The notes: generated from the sequence alone by a model not told the origin. A stretch of 60,268 nt of DNA from Porphyrobacter sp. SLTP (GCF_009905735.1 NZ_JAAALE010000020.1:1-60268); one strand, 5' to 3'; positions 8,702 through 18,280 are shown, numbered from the stretch's first letter. A program made the numbers and translations.

Positions 8702-9328
8702 ATGCCTGAGGTTGTTGCCTTGGTCGATTACGGCGCGGGCAACCTCCACTCGGTGCACAATGCCTTGAAGGCAGCCGGGGCGGAGGTGACTGTCACCGCT
8801 GATCCCTATGTGGTGCGCGCGGCGGACCGGATTGTTCTGCCCGGCGTCGGCAGCTTCAAGGCCTGTGCTGAAGGCCTGCGCGCGATCCCGCACATGGTCG
8901 AAGCCATGACCGAGCGTGTCCAGGTGGGCGGTGCGCCGTTTCTTGGCATATGTGTGGGCATGCAATTGCTGGCCGATCGCGGGCTGGAACACGGCGAGAC
9001 CCCCGGCCTCGGATGGGTGCCGGGCGAGGTGCGGTTGATCCAGCCATCCGACCCAGCGATCAAGGTACCGCACATGGGCTGGAACGATGTGGCCATGCTC
9101 CCCCACGCGAAGGATCATCCGGTGATCGAGGAGGGGGAAGCCTATTTCCTCCATTCCTACCACTTCGCCGCAGACAACCCGCATGATGTCGCCGCCATGA
9201 CCGATCACGGCGAGGGGCTGGTCGCCGCCGTCGCCCGTGACAACATCATCGGCGTGCAGTTTCACCCGGAAAAGAGCCAAGCTTACGGGCTGGCGACGCT
9301 CCGGCGCTTTCTGGAGTGGTATCCGTGA
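8702..9328 (+). CDS. hisH: imidazole glycerol phosphate synthase, glutamine amidotransferase subunit
   Basis: HisH hydrolyses glutamine and channels ammonia to HisF. This 208-residue class I glutamine amidotransferase shows the nucleophile loop GICVGMQ (Cys about residue 84) and the FHPEKS His/Glu of the catalytic triad. The N-terminal VDYGAGNLHSV is a family signature. The start ATG at 8702 gives MPEVVALVDYG; an upstream in-frame ATG at 8681 adds seven non-conserved residues. Its stop codon overlaps the hisA start (GTGA). Confidence 0.96.
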   Translation: MPEVVALVDYGAGNLHSVHNALKAAGAEVTVTADPYVVRAADRIVLPGVGSFKACAEGLRAIPHMVEAMTERVQVGGAPFLGICVGMQLLADRGLEHGETPGLGWVPGEVRLIQPSDPAIKVPHMGWNDVAMLPHAKDHPVIEEGEAYFLHSYHFAADNPHDVAAMTDHGEGLVAAVARDNIIGVQFHPEKSQAYGLATLRRFLEWYP

Positions 9329-10053
9329 TCGTCTTTCCCGCCATCGACCTCAAGAACGGTCAGGTCGTGCGCCTTTCGGAAGGCGATATGGACCGCGCCA
9401 CGATCTACGGCGACAACCCCGCCGCGCAGGCGCTGATCTTCGCCGATGCGGGGGCCGAGCATCTCCATGTGGTCGACCTCGACGGCAGCTTCGCAGGTGA
9501 AAGCCGCAACCGCGCGGCGGTGGAAGCGATTATCGAAGCCTTCCCCGGCTATGTGCAACTGGGCGGCGGCATCCGCGATGCGGCGGCGGTCGAAGGCTGG
9601 TTCAACCTCGGCGTCGCGCGGGTGGTGATGGGGTCGGCCGCGCTCAAGAACCCCGAATTCGTCAAGGACATGGCCCGCAAATGGGAAGGTGGCATCGTTG
9701 TCGCGGTGGACGCGAAAGACGGCATGGTCGCGACCGAGGGCTGGGCCGAAGTGTCCGACGTTCCCGTCACCGATCTTGCCCGCCGGTTCGAGGATGCAGG
9801 CGTCGCTTCGCTGCTGTTCACGGATATCGGCCGCGACGGGTTGCTCAAGGGCGTGAACATCGAGGCCACGGTCGATCTGGCCCGTCGCGTGGACATCCCG
9901 GTGATCGCCAGCGGCGGGGTGAAGGGACTGGACGACATCCACATCCTCGCGCTCCACGCGCATGAAGGGATCGAGGGTGTCATCACCGGACGCGCGCTGT
10001 ATGAAGGTCGTCTCGATCTGGCGGCGGCGATTGCGATGGGCGCGCGGGTGTAG
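9325..10053 (+). CDS. hisA: 1-(5-phosphoribosyl)-5-[(5-phosphoribosylamino)methylideneamino] imidazole-4-carboxamide isomerase
   Basis: HisA is the (beta/alpha)8-barrel isomerase that opens the ribose of ProFAR to PRFAR. The 242-residue protein shows the half-barrel phosphate loops LGGGIRD and ASGGVKG and the early PAIDLKNGQVVRL. I take the GTG at 9325, which overlaps the hisH stop by 4 nt (GTGA); the frame is open a few codons upstream but those overlap hisH. Typical neighbour of hisH and hisF. Confidence 0.96.
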   Translation: MIVFPAIDLKNGQVVRLSEGDMDRATIYGDNPAAQALIFADAGAEHLHVVDLDGSFAGESRNRAAVEAIIEAFPGYVQLGGGIRDAAAVEGWFNLGVARVVMGSAALKNPEFVKDMARKWEGGIVVAVDAKDGMVATEGWAEVSDVPVTDLARRFEDAGVASLLFTDIGRDGLLKGVNIEATVDLARRVDIPVIASGGVKGLDDIHILALHAHEGIEGVITGRALYEGRLDLAAAIAMGARV

Positions 10054-10055
10054 AC

Positions 10056-10355
10056 ATGCGCCTCATGGGCTTTCTCTTCCTGTGCCTCACCTTCCTTGCG
10101 GGGGTGACCATTGGCACGGTCGAGATCGCGCTCATCAACATCATCGTCTTCATGGGATTCGCGCTCGCCGCCGACCATGTTCTTGCCCCGCGCTACGGCA
10201 AGAACGGGTTGGTCTACGGCATGGCGGGGGCGTTCTTCCTGAGTTTCCTGTGGCCGGTCGCGGTCCACACATGGCGCGGGGAGCCGACCTGCGTTGGCGA
10301 GCATTGCCTGCCCAAGGAGCCTGAAATGACCGTCACTCTGAGCCCCGCCCGATGA
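10056..10355 (+). CDS. small integral membrane protein within the his operon
   Basis: A 99-residue protein with three likely membrane spans ([48 protein letters not shown]). A short tail has two Cys ([10 protein letters not shown]) and looks periplasmic. It starts 3 nt after the hisA stop and overlaps the hisF start (ATGA), so it is translated as part of the operon. No family is recognised. A function in histidine synthesis is not implied by the sequence. Confidence 0.7.
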   Translation: MRLMGFLFLCLTFLAGVTIGTVEIALINIIVFMGFALAADHVLAPRYGKNGLVYGMAGAFFLSFLWPVAVHTWRGEPTCVGEHCLPKEPEMTVTLSPAR

Positions 10356-11113
10356 CCGTTCGTATCCGCGTGATCCCCTGCCTCGACGTCGCTAATGGCC
10401 GCGTGGTCAAGGGCGTGAATTTCGTCGATCTGAAAGACGCGGGCGATCCGGTGGAGCAGGCGCGCGCCTATGATGCGGCGGGGGCGGACGAGCTGTGCTT
10501 CCTCGATATTTCCGCCAGCCACGAAGGACGCGGAACACTGCTCGACATGGTGCTGCGCACGGCGGAGGTGTGCTTCATGCCGCTGACCGTGGGCGGCGGG
10601 GTGCGCAGCGCCGAGGATGCGCGCGCGCTGCTGCTGGCAGGTGCGGACAAGGTGGCGGTGAACAGTGCGGCTGTCGCGCGGCCGGAGCTGGTGGGCGAGA
10701 TTGCCGCGAAGTTCGGCAGCCAATGCGTGGTCGCCAGCGTCGATGCGCGCCGCACGCCGCGGGGGAACTGGGAAATCTTCACCCACGGCGGACGCAAGCC
10801 GACCGGGATCGACGCAGTCGAATATGCGCTCAAGGTTGCCGATCTGGGCGCGGGCGAATTGCTTGTTACCAGCATGGATGGGGACGGGACGCAGCGGGGT
10901 TATGACCTCGCGCTGACCCGCGAGATTGCCGATGCCGTCAGCGTGCCGGTGATCGCCAGCGGCGGGGTGGGGAGCCTTGAGCATCTGGTCGACGGCGTGA
11001 CGAAGGGCCATGCCAGCGCGGTGCTGGCCGCCTCGATCTTCCACTTCGGCACCCACACCATCGCCGAGGCCCACGCGGCGCTCAGAGCGGCAGGGCTGCC
11101 GGCGCGCGGTTGA
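10352..11113 (+). CDS. hisF: imidazole glycerol phosphate synthase, cyclase subunit
   Basis: HisF uses HisH-derived ammonia to cyclise PRFAR into imidazole glycerol phosphate and AICAR. The 253-residue (beta/alpha)8-barrel begins with [16 protein letters not shown], where the Asp is a catalytic residue. It carries GGGVRS and ASGGVGS phosphate loops and the second catalytic Asp in [11 protein letters not shown]. The ATG overlaps the stop of the small membrane protein by 4 nt. Confidence 0.97.
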   Translation: MTVRIRVIPCLDVANGRVVKGVNFVDLKDAGDPVEQARAYDAAGADELCFLDISASHEGRGTLLDMVLRTAEVCFMPLTVGGGVRSAEDARALLLAGADKVAVNSAAVARPELVGEIAAKFGSQCVVASVDARRTPRGNWEIFTHGGRKPTGIDAVEYALKVADLGAGELLVTSMDGDGTQRGYDLALTREIADAVSVPVIASGGVGSLEHLVDGVTKGHASAVLAASIFHFGTHTIAEAHAALRAAGLPARG

Positions 11114-11118
11114 GTTTT

Positions 11119-11219
11119 CGTCATTGCGAGCGTAGCGAAGCAACCCATGAACTGACCGTGCCGTTTGCGGCAACAGCCGACCATGGATTGCCGCGCGCCT
11201 GCGGCGCTCGCAATGACGA
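11119..11219. repeat. inverted intergenic repeat (CGTCATTGCGAGCG ... CGCTCGCAATGACG)
   Basis: Perfect 14-nt inverted arms at 11119-11132 and 11206-11219 enclose about 73 nt. The inner parts also partly pair (GAAGCAACCCATG against CCATGGATTGC). This motif is a widespread palindromic element in alphaproteobacterial genomes. It sits between hisF and hisE inside the operon and could form a large hairpin in the transcript. Confidence 0.8.
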
Positions 11220-11229
11220 GAGTTGAACA

Positions 11230-11550
11230 TTGTCCGACACCCTCACCCGCCTCGAAGCGACCATCGCCCAGCGCCTCACGGCTTCGCCTGACGCGAGCTA
11301 CGTCGCCAAGCTCCACGCCAAGGGCCTCGCCAAGATCGCCCAGAAGCTGGGCGAGGAGGCGACCGAAACCGTGATCGCCGCGCTGACCGGCGACGAGGCC
11401 GAACTTGTGGGCGAGGCCGCCGACCTGTTGTTCCACCTCATGGTGCTGCTCGCCGAAAAGGGCGTGGCGCTCGAACATGTGCTCGCCGAACTCGACCGCC
11501 GCGAGGGCACATCTGGGATCGCTGAAAAAGCCGCACGGAGCCAAGACTGA
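11230..11550 (+). CDS. hisE: phosphoribosyl-ATP pyrophosphatase
   Basis: HisE removes pyrophosphate from PR-ATP, the second step of histidine synthesis. The 106-residue all-alpha protein shows the MazG-like metal-binding pattern KLGEEATETVIAA followed by EAADLLFHLMVLL. The start is TTG at 11230, giving MSDTLTRLEATI; GAGAG precedes it. No ATG is better placed. hisE immediately follows the inverted repeat that separates it from hisF and overlaps the HIT gene by 1 nt. Confidence 0.94.
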   Translation: MSDTLTRLEATIAQRLTASPDASYVAKLHAKGLAKIAQKLGEEATETVIAALTGDEAELVGEAADLLFHLMVLLAEKGVALEHVLAELDRREGTSGIAEKAARSQD

Positions 11551-11927
11551 TGCCGATCGACCCGACCCTGCCTTACGATGACACCAACATCTTCGCCCGC
11601 ATCCTGCGCGGGGAAATCCCGTCACGCAAAGTCTATGAGGACGACTGGGCCTTCGCCTTCGAGGATATCAACCCGCAGGCCGAGATTCACACGCTGGTGA
11701 TCCCCAAGGGGCGCTATGTCAGCTGGGACGATTTCAGCGCCAAGGCATCGGACGCGGAAATCGCCGGTTTCGTCCGCGCCGTGGGCGAAGTGGCGCGGGC
11801 CAAGGGGCTGGTCGAACCCGGCTACCGCTTGCTTGCCAATATCGGCGCGCATGGCGGGCAGGAAGTGCCGCATCTGCACGTCCACATCTTCGGTGGTGAG
11901 CCGCTCGGGCGCATGATTTGTAAGTAA
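11550..11927 (+). CDS. histidine triad (HIT) nucleotide-binding protein
   Basis: A 125-residue HINT-type protein with the active-site triad HLHVHIFGG near the C-terminus and the N-terminal DTNIFARILRGEIPS. Such proteins hydrolyse nucleoside phosphoramidates or related adenylated compounds in the cytoplasm. The gene overlaps the hisE stop by one base and ends the cluster; hisE-hint adjacency is common in alphaproteobacteria. The 235 nt that follow hold no gene I can support. Confidence 0.93.
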   Translation: MPIDPTLPYDDTNIFARILRGEIPSRKVYEDDWAFAFEDINPQAEIHTLVIPKGRYVSWDDFSAKASDAEIAGFVRAVGEVARAKGLVEPGYRLLANIGAHGGQEVPHLHVHIFGGEPLGRMICK

Positions 11928-12162
11928 TGGAGCCCATCCGGGCTGCATTTTCCTCGCTCTTGCGACCTTTTTGTCGGCCTATCGCTCCGCTACTTGAGGC
12001 CGGAAGGTCGCATCGCAGCGGGCGCGCAGTCGCGCTTGCGGTCGCATTGCGACCGATATTCGCGCGGCGGTAAGCGCGCTCGGCCCCCGTTACACTGCTG
12101 TTCATCGACAAAACGCAAACAGCGGCCTTTGCAGCGATTCCCCGCTCGGCTAGGTGGCAGCT

Positions 12163-12621
12163 ATGATCTCTCCCAACCCTCCTGGCGGCATCCTTGACGG
12201 CGCGCGGCATCTTTATGCCGTGCGGGTCTATTACGAGGACACCGATCTGTCGGGGATTACCTACCACGCCAATTACTTGCGCTGGTTCGAACGCGCGCGC
12301 AGCGATCTGCTGCGGCTGCTCGGGATCGACCAACGCGCGGCGATCGAAGGCGGCGAGGGCGCCTATGCGCTGTCCGAAGTGAACCTCAGATACCTGCGTC
12401 CGGCCAAGCTTGATGATGATGTGGTGATCGAAACCCGCTGCACTGAGCTTGGTGCGGCGTCGTGCCGGATGCATCAGGTGGCGCAGCGGGGGGATGAGAT
12501 GCTGTGCGAGGCGCATCTGCGCGTCGGCTTCATCACCCTCGATGGCCGCCCCCGCCGCCAGCCTGCCGAATGGCGCGCGGCTTTTGCCCAATTCATGAAC
12601 CAAGGAAACCCGAACCCGTGA
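12163..12621 (+). CDS. ybgC: YbgC/4-hydroxybenzoyl-CoA thioesterase family acyl-CoA thioesterase (Tol-Pal associated)
   Basis: A 152-residue hot-dog-fold thioesterase. The motif VYYEDTDLSGITYHANYLRW includes the active-site Asp. YbgC is the usual first gene of tol-pal operons and hydrolyses short acyl-CoAs, possibly linked to phospholipid metabolism. The ATG at 12163 follows AGGTGG; a GTG nine bases upstream is possible. Its stop overlaps the GTG of tolQ. Confidence 0.93.
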   Translation: MISPNPPGGILDGARHLYAVRVYYEDTDLSGITYHANYLRWFERARSDLLRLLGIDQRAAIEGGEGAYALSEVNLRYLRPAKLDDDVVIETRCTELGAASCRMHQVAQRGDEMLCEAHLRVGFITLDGRPRRQPAEWRAAFAQFMNQGNPNP

Positions 12622-13324
12622 CGTTTGCCCTGCTCAGCGCTGCTGCTGCTGCCACTGCCCCGACCCGGCTCGATCCGGTCGAACTGTTCCTACAGGCCGA
12701 TATCATCGTACAGGCGGTGATGGTCGGCCTGCTGTTGGCGAGTGTATGGGTGTGGACGATCATCGTCTCCTTCTCGATGCGGATAGGCGCGCTCGGCAAG
12801 AAGTCGCGCGCGTATGAAGCGGAATTCTGGGAACAGCGTGACCGGGAGGCGCTGCTGACCAAGCAGGTCAGGAACGAAGTCCCCGCCGCGCGGGTCGCTG
12901 CCGCCGGGCTGGACGAATGGCGCAAGTCGACCGCCAAGCAGCCGGTTGACCGTGACGCCACCCGCCAGCGCATCGCCGCCGCGATGGACAGCCAGATCGC
13001 TGAGGAAGCGGACGAGCTGGCCGGGCGATTGAACTTCCTTGCCACCGTCGGCTCGGTCGCGCCGTTCGTGGGCCTGTTCGGCACGGTGTGGGGGATCATG
13101 AACAGCTTCTTCCAGATCGGCGCGCAGCAGAGCGCCAGCCTCGCCGTGGTTGCTCCCGGAATTGCCGAGGCGCTGTTTGCGACTGCCATCGGCCTCTTCG
13201 CCGCGATCCCCGCCGTCATCGCCTACAACCGCTTCGGCGGGGCGGTGGATCGGTATGAGGCGGTGCTCCAGCGCTTCGCCGACAAGCTCCACACCGGCCT
13301 CAGCCGCGAGCTGGACCGCGCGTA

Positions 13325-13325
<1 letters not shown>
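12618..13325 (+). CDS. tolQ: Tol-Pal system protein TolQ
   Basis: A 235-residue inner-membrane proton-channel subunit of the MotA/TolQ/ExbB family. There is an N-terminal transmembrane segment (IIVQAVMVGLLLASVWVWTIIV). A cytoplasmic loop follows, then the paired segments FLATVGSVAPFVGLFGTVWGI and AEALFATAIGLFAAIPAVI. With TolR it energises TolA for outer-membrane constriction at division. The start is GTG at 12618, overlapping the ybgC stop by 4 nt. The open frame begins further upstream, but that part lies inside ybgC and is not conserved. Confidence 0.96.
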
Positions 13326-13765
<440 letters not shown>

Positions 13766-13777
13766 CGGTAGGACAGG

Positions 13778-14593
13778 ATGGGAGAAACCGCGCTCCGGAA
13801 TGACGAAAAGGTCGGCCTCGCCGCCGCTGTCGTGCTGCACGGCGCGCTGGTGGCTGTGCTGCTGATGCAGACGGTGCGCAGCGAGGTTTCGGTGTTCCCG
13901 GAACGGATGACGGTGAGCCTGACACCCGCAGTCGGGCTTGAAGCAACCGCGCCCGATCCGGTGCCTGAAAGCCGCGCTGCGATCGCACCCACCCTGTCGG
14001 ACGACCCTGCGCCTGCGCCCGAAGCGGCCAAGCCTGAGCCTGCCGCGCGGCCGGTGCCGACCCCGCCCAAACCGACGACCCGCACACCCACGACCCAGCC
14101 CGCGCCGACCCGCGACCGTTCACGCCCCGACCGCACCCCGGCCAAGCCTGCGACGACAGCGGCCAAACCGGCACCCAAGAGCGGCGGCGGCAGCCGGATC
14201 GGCGACGACTTCCTTGAAGGTAAGGGCAGCTCGACCACAACCACGGAAACCCGCGCACCGGCTGCGCAGATTGGCGCTGCCGCCAAGGCGTCCATCGGAC
14301 AGGCGCTCGCCCGCCAGGTCAAGCCGCATTGGACCGCGCCGCAGGGGGTGGATGTCGACCTGTTGGTCACGTTGGTCGACTTCGACCTCAACCCCGATGG
14401 CACTCTCAAAGGCCGCCCGCGGGTGCGCAGCCAAAGCGGCGTCAACGACTCCAACCGCGCACAGGCCGCGCGCCACGCGGAAAACGCGATCCGTGCCGTC
14501 CAGCTTGCCGCGCCGTTCAAACTGCCCGAAGAGTATTACGAGGCCTGGAAGACTGTCCGGGGCGCTCGGTTTGACAGGAATACATCACGATGA
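13778..14593 (+). CDS. tolA: TolA-like / TonB C-terminal-domain energy transducer
   Basis: A 271-residue protein at the tolA position. A single N-terminal membrane anchor (VGLAAAVVLHGALVAVLLMQTV) leads into a long Pro/Ala/Lys-rich spacer (residues about 50-130) meant to span the periplasm. The C-terminal domain is of the TolA/TonB type (IGQALARQVKPHWTAPQG to YEAWKTVRG). TolA links the TolQR motor to TolB-Pal. The spacer is much shorter than in E. coli, as usual for alphaproteobacteria. It overlaps the tolB start by 4 nt. Confidence 0.88.
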   Translation: MGETALRNDEKVGLAAAVVLHGALVAVLLMQTVRSEVSVFPERMTVSLTPAVGLEATAPDPVPESRAAIAPTLSDDPAPAPEAAKPEPAARPVPTPPKPTTRTPTTQPAPTRDRSRPDRTPAKPATTAAKPAPKSGGGSRIGDDFLEGKGSSTTTTETRAPAAQIGAAAKASIGQALARQVKPHWTAPQGVDVDLLVTLVDFDLNPDGTLKGRPRVRSQSGVNDSNRAQAARHAENAIRAVQLAAPFKLPEEYYEAWKTVRGARFDRNTSR

Positions 14594-15999
14594 AACCCGC
14601 TCTGTTTGCCGCCCTGCTTGTCACCGCCGCGTTCCCCGCGTCTCTCATGGCGCAGGATTTGGGTGCGCCCATTGGTGAGGATGGCCCGGTCGAACGCGCG
14701 GCCACCGATGCCTCGCAGGCGCAGGCGGAAGAGGGCATCTCCTTCACCGTCACCGATGAAAGCGCTTGGCAGGACATCGGCATCGCCATCCCTGCCTTTG
14801 CCACCGACCGCGAGCGCGCCACCCCTGCCAACGAGGCCGGAACTGGCGCACTGGGACGTGAAGTCGCGCGTGTGATAACCGCCAACCTGCGCAACAACGG
14901 CCTGTTCAAGCCGGTCGGTCCCGACAGCCTGCCGCAGCCGGGCTTCACCCAGATCACCGCACCGACCTTCGACACATGGAGCGGGCGCGGGGCGGAGATG
15001 CTGGTGCACGGCTATGTCCGCGCGCGCGATGACGGGAAGCTCGTGGTCGGCTGCTACCTCTACGACGTTGCGCTGCAGAACGAGCTGGTGCGTGAAGGCT
15101 GGGTTGTCGCCGCAGCCGATTGGCGGCGCGCGGCGCACAAGTGTTCCGACCTCATCTTCAGCCGCCTCACCGGTGAAAGCCCGTTCTTCGACAGCCGCAT
15201 CGCCTATATCGCGGAGACTGGGCCCAAGGATCGCCGGGTGAAGCGCCTCGCGGTGATGGACAGTGACGGAGCGAACCACCGCTTCCTGACGCTGGGCAGC
15301 GCCACTGCGCTAACCCCGCGGTACTCGCCCGACTATTCGAAGATCCTCTATCTCAGCTATGTCGACGGCAATCCGCGCATCTATGTCTATGACATCGGAA
15401 CCGGCAAGCAGACGCTGGTGAGCGAGAACCGCAACCCCACCATCGCCCCGCGCTGGTCGCCCGATGGGAAGTACATCCTCTATTCGATGGCCGTGGCGGG
15501 CAATACCGACATTTACCGCGTGCCAGCCACCGGCGGGGCCAGCGTCAAGCTGACCGACAATCCGGGGATCGACGTGGGCGGTTCCTACTCGCCCGATGGC
15601 TCCAAGATCGTGTTCGAAAGCGACCGTTCGGGCAGCCAGCAATGCTATGTCATGGATGCCGACGGCAAAAACCAGAAGCGCATCAGCTTCTTCGGTGGGC
15701 GCTGCGCCACGCCCGAATGGAGCCCGCGTGGCGATCAGATCGCCTTCACGCGGATTGCTGGCGACTTCAACGTCGCGGTGATGAACACCGGCGGCGGCGG
15801 GATGCGGGTGCTGACCCGCGGCTGGCAGGATGAAGCGCCGACCTGGGCGCCCAATGGCCGCATCATCCAGTTCTTCCGCACCGAAAAGAACACCGGGCGT
15901 TCGGGCATCTGGCAGGTCGATCTGACCGGCCAGAACGAGCGCCGCCTGCCGACCCCCGTTGACGCTTCAGACCCTGCATGGGGCCCGATCCGCCCCTGA
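14590..15999 (+). CDS. tolB: Tol-Pal system beta-propeller protein TolB
   Basis: A 469-residue periplasmic protein. The signal peptide ends near FPASLMAQ. An N-terminal TolB domain is followed by a six-bladed propeller with repeated WSPDG/SPDGSKI motifs (for example APRWSPDGKYILYSM, GSYSPDGSKIVFESD). TolB binds Pal and TolA. The ATG overlaps the tolA stop. Confidence 0.97.
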   Translation: MKPALFAALLVTAAFPASLMAQDLGAPIGEDGPVERAATDASQAQAEEGISFTVTDESAWQDIGIAIPAFATDRERATPANEAGTGALGREVARVITANLRNNGLFKPVGPDSLPQPGFTQITAPTFDTWSGRGAEMLVHGYVRARDDGKLVVGCYLYDVALQNELVREGWVVAAADWRRAAHKCSDLIFSRLTGESPFFDSRIAYIAETGPKDRRVKRLAVMDSDGANHRFLTLGSATALTPRYSPDYSKILYLSYVDGNPRIYVYDIGTGKQTLVSENRNPTIAPRWSPDGKYILYSMAVAGNTDIYRVPATGGASVKLTDNPGIDVGGSYSPDGSKIVFESDRSGSQQCYVMDADGKNQKRISFFGGRCATPEWSPRGDQIAFTRIAGDFNVAVMNTGGGGMRVLTRGWQDEAPTWAPNGRIIQFFRTEKNTGRSGIWQVDLTGQNERRLPTPVDASDPAWGPIRP

Positions 16000-16025
16000 T
16001 TGTTTATGTGAAAGGAACACAAGCG

Positions 16026-16541
16026 ATGAACACCAAGATTGCGACGATCCTGCTGCTGGCGTCTGCCACTGGCCTCGCTGCCTGCGCCAAGAAGGCGCCG
16101 GAAACCCTCCCGCCTGCTCCGGTCGACAACACGAGCACCGAAACCCAGCCCACGCCGCCGCCCACGGGCGCAGCGGTCGGGACGCAGCAGCATTTTGCCG
16201 CGGCGGTCGGTTCCTCGACCACGATCTACTTCGACACCGATCGCTACAACGTCGATTCGCAGGATGCCGCCGCATTGCAGGCGCAGGCGCAGTATTTCGC
16301 CCGCTATCCGCAGATCACCTTCACCATCGAAGGCCATGCCGACGAGCGTGGGACGCGCGAATACAACCTGGCGCTGGGTGAACGCCGGGCCGATGCGGCC
16401 AAGGCCTATCTCGTCAGCCTCGGTGTGGCACCGAACCGCATTTCTGTCGTGAGCTACGGCAAGGAGCGCCCGGTGGCACTGGCTTCGAATGAAAGCGCTT
16501 GGGCCCAGAACCGCCGCGCCGCATCAGTGATCATCAACTGA
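16026..16541 (+). CDS. pal: peptidoglycan-associated lipoprotein Pal
   Basis: A 171-residue outer-membrane lipoprotein. The lipobox is LAAC near residue 20, followed by a Pro-rich linker and an OmpA-like peptidoglycan-binding domain with the Pal signature GHADERGTREYNLALGERRA. ATG 16026 has an AAAGGAA site upstream. Last gene of the tol-pal operon. Confidence 0.97.
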   Translation: MNTKIATILLLASATGLAACAKKAPETLPPAPVDNTSTETQPTPPPTGAAVGTQQHFAAAVGSSTTIYFDTDRYNVDSQDAAALQAQAQYFARYPQITFTIEGHADERGTREYNLALGERRADAAKAYLVSLGVAPNRISVVSYGKERPVALASNESAWAQNRRAASVIIN

Positions 16542-16544
16542 TTG

Positions 16545-16700
16545 TCAGCCTTGGAGCAGGCCGGGCGAAAGCTCGGCCTGTTCGGCGACTTTCGGACCGA
16601 CGGCACCGCTGGTGAGATCGCGCGCGCCGGTGACCACGCACAGCCCCGCGAGCGCGAGCACGCAGAACAGGCTGGAGAGGGTCAATTGCTGGCTCATCAT
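16545..16700 (-). CDS. possible 51-residue membrane/exported peptide
   Basis: From MMSQQLTL at 16700 the frame encodes one hydrophobic helix (TLSSLFCVLALAGLCVVTGA) and a short tail. A purine-rich GAAAG lies upstream. It is convergent with pal, 3 nt from its stop. The helix followed by a small polar tail looks like a genuine small membrane protein, but there is no family evidence. A longer open frame to 16799 adds unlikely residues. Confidence 0.4.
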   Translation of the reverse strand: MMSQQLTLSSLFCVLALAGLCVVTGARDLTSGAVGPKVAEQAELSPGLLQG

Positions 16701-16877
16701 GCGGTCTTTCAAGTGCGGCGGGTCATATGCCGCTGGCGGTCCTATTGCGGTGCAACATTTCACATTGCAACCGGTTCCCGCTGTCTCACGCCTTCCCATT
16801 ACGGGCTACTGCGCCTAGATTGAGCGCGTGAGACAATCGACCAACGACATTCTGCCCCGCGCCCCCCGGATTCGCGC

Positions 16878-17411
16878 ATGACCCGCGCCCGCCGATCAAT
16901 GGATTGGGGCTTCCCGCGCTGGAGGCCCTACGGCTCCTCGCAAGAGGCCACCAATGTGCGCATCTGCGACCGCCACGGCTGTGACGAGCCGGGCAATTGC
17001 CCCGCGCCCAAAGCCCCCAACAGCCCTGAACGGTGGTATTTCTGCCAGAAGCACGCGGCGGAATATAATTCCAAGTGGGATTACTTCGAAGGCCTCGACA
17101 AGGCTGAGAAGGAAGAGCGCGCCAATGCGGAGCGGCAGGAATCGTCCGGCTATACCGAATCGGCGCATTACGGCTGGGCCGGATCGGGCGACGGATCGCG
17201 CTCAGCCGACGAGATGCGCGCGCTGGAGGTGCTGGGGCTGGAAGCCGACGCCGATTTCAATGCGGTGAAGAAAGCCTACCGCAACCGCGCCAAGGAAGTG
17301 CACCCGGACGTAAAGCCCGGCGATGCCAACGCAGCCAAGCAGTTCCAGCTGATCCAGACCAGCTATGAAGTCCTGCGCGCCGCCGAAGAACGCCGCGAGT
17401 GGCGGGGCTGA
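16878..17411 (+). CDS. J-domain (DnaJ-like) protein with N-terminal Cys motifs
   Basis: A 177-residue protein. The C-terminal J domain (about residues 112-177) has the required HPD motif in KEVHPDVKPGD and is truncated after the third helix. The N-terminal half holds paired cysteines (CDRHGCDEPGNCP ... YFCQKH), which could bind a metal. J-domain proteins stimulate the ATPase of DnaK-type chaperones. A start at residue 8 (MDWGFPRW, 16899) is also possible. This single-J-domain type is common in sphingomonads, in which the role is not established. Confidence 0.88.
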   Translation: MTRARRSMDWGFPRWRPYGSSQEATNVRICDRHGCDEPGNCPAPKAPNSPERWYFCQKHAAEYNSKWDYFEGLDKAEKEERANAERQESSGYTESAHYGWAGSGDGSRSADEMRALEVLGLEADADFNAVKKAYRNRAKEVHPDVKPGDANAAKQFQLIQTSYEVLRAAEERREWRG

Positions 17412-17415
17412 TCGT

Positions 17416-18255
17416 CTAGTCGGATCGCGGTCCGGCAAACCCCTTGCCCTTGGAGTCGATCTGCGGATCGGGGTTGTCGTTCCACCACGGGGTGTCGGTC
17501 CACGGGCGCACATCGACTTCGTGGCTCCAGCAATTGCGCGGCTGGTGGGCGAGGTGCCAGTAGGTCTCGGCCAAAGCAGCCGGGTCGATTACGCCGTCGT
17601 GGCCCTTGCCCTGTTTGAAGGCGTCAAACTTGTCACCCAGCAGCTTGCCGAGGGTGTCGGGCGCGTCGACCGGGCCGTCGACGATCACGTGGGCGACGTG
17701 CACGCCTTGGCGTGCGAACTCGGCGTTGAGGGTCTGGCACAACATTCGCCGACCGCCCATGGCGGCGGCATGGCTGTGCTGCCCTGCATTGCCGCGCACC
17801 GCCGCCGTCGCCGAAGTGACCAGCAGCGTGCCGTGCGCTCCGGCCTTGGCGCGCTCCACCATCGCCGGGAACAGCGCGTGAGCCAAGCGGAAGACCCCAT
17901 AGGTGCCAAGCCGCCAGCCCAACTCAAAGATGCGGTGCGGGGTCTGGTCAAGCGCGCGATTCCCGATCTGCGCGCCGAGGTTGTAGAGCGCGGCGTGGAT
18001 CGGGCCGATGTCGGCTTCGACGCGGGCGACCAGCTCCTCGATCGTGCCATCCTCCGCCGCATTGAGCAGGGTGCCGCTGGCCGAGCCGCCCGCCGTTTCG
18101 ATCTGGCCCACCATCCGCGCAAGGCCTTCCTCGTCCGACCGGCGCGCCAGCACCGCGTGATAGCCGCCGGCGGCAAAGCGCATCGCGGCGTTGCCGCCGA
18201 TCCCGGCGCCAGCGCCGATCACAAGGAACACCGGCTTGCGGCTGTCGGTCATCAT
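17416..18255 (-). CDS. SDR-fold protein without the canonical YxxxK active site
   Basis: A 279-residue short-chain-dehydrogenase-fold protein. The cofactor-binding loop is preserved as IGAGAGIGGN (residues 13-22). The segment after the catalytic-serine position (VTSAT, Ser148) reads GQHSHAAAMGGRR where classical enzymes have YxxxK. His162 and Met166 occupy the Tyr and Lys positions in my alignment. It may bind NAD(P) but use other chemistry or none. The C-terminus is Trp-rich (WHLAHQPRNCWSHEVD). It follows the DASS transporter on the same strand with 25 nt between them, suggesting an operon. Confidence 0.8.
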   Translation of the reverse strand: MMTDSRKPVFLVIGAGAGIGGNAAMRFAAGGYHAVLARRSDEEGLARMVGQIETAGGSASGTLLNAAEDGTIEELVARVEADIGPIHAALYNLGAQIGNRALDQTPHRIFELGWRLGTYGVFRLAHALFPAMVERAKAGAHGTLLVTSATAAVRGNAGQHSHAAAMGGRRMLCQTLNAEFARQGVHVAHVIVDGPVDAPDTLGKLLGDKFDAFKQGKGHDGVIDPAALAETYWHLAHQPRNCWSHEVDVRPWTDTPWWNDNPDPQIDSKGKGFAGPRSD

Positions 18256-18280
18256 CTGTCTCCCTTATGCGAGCGCCGCG

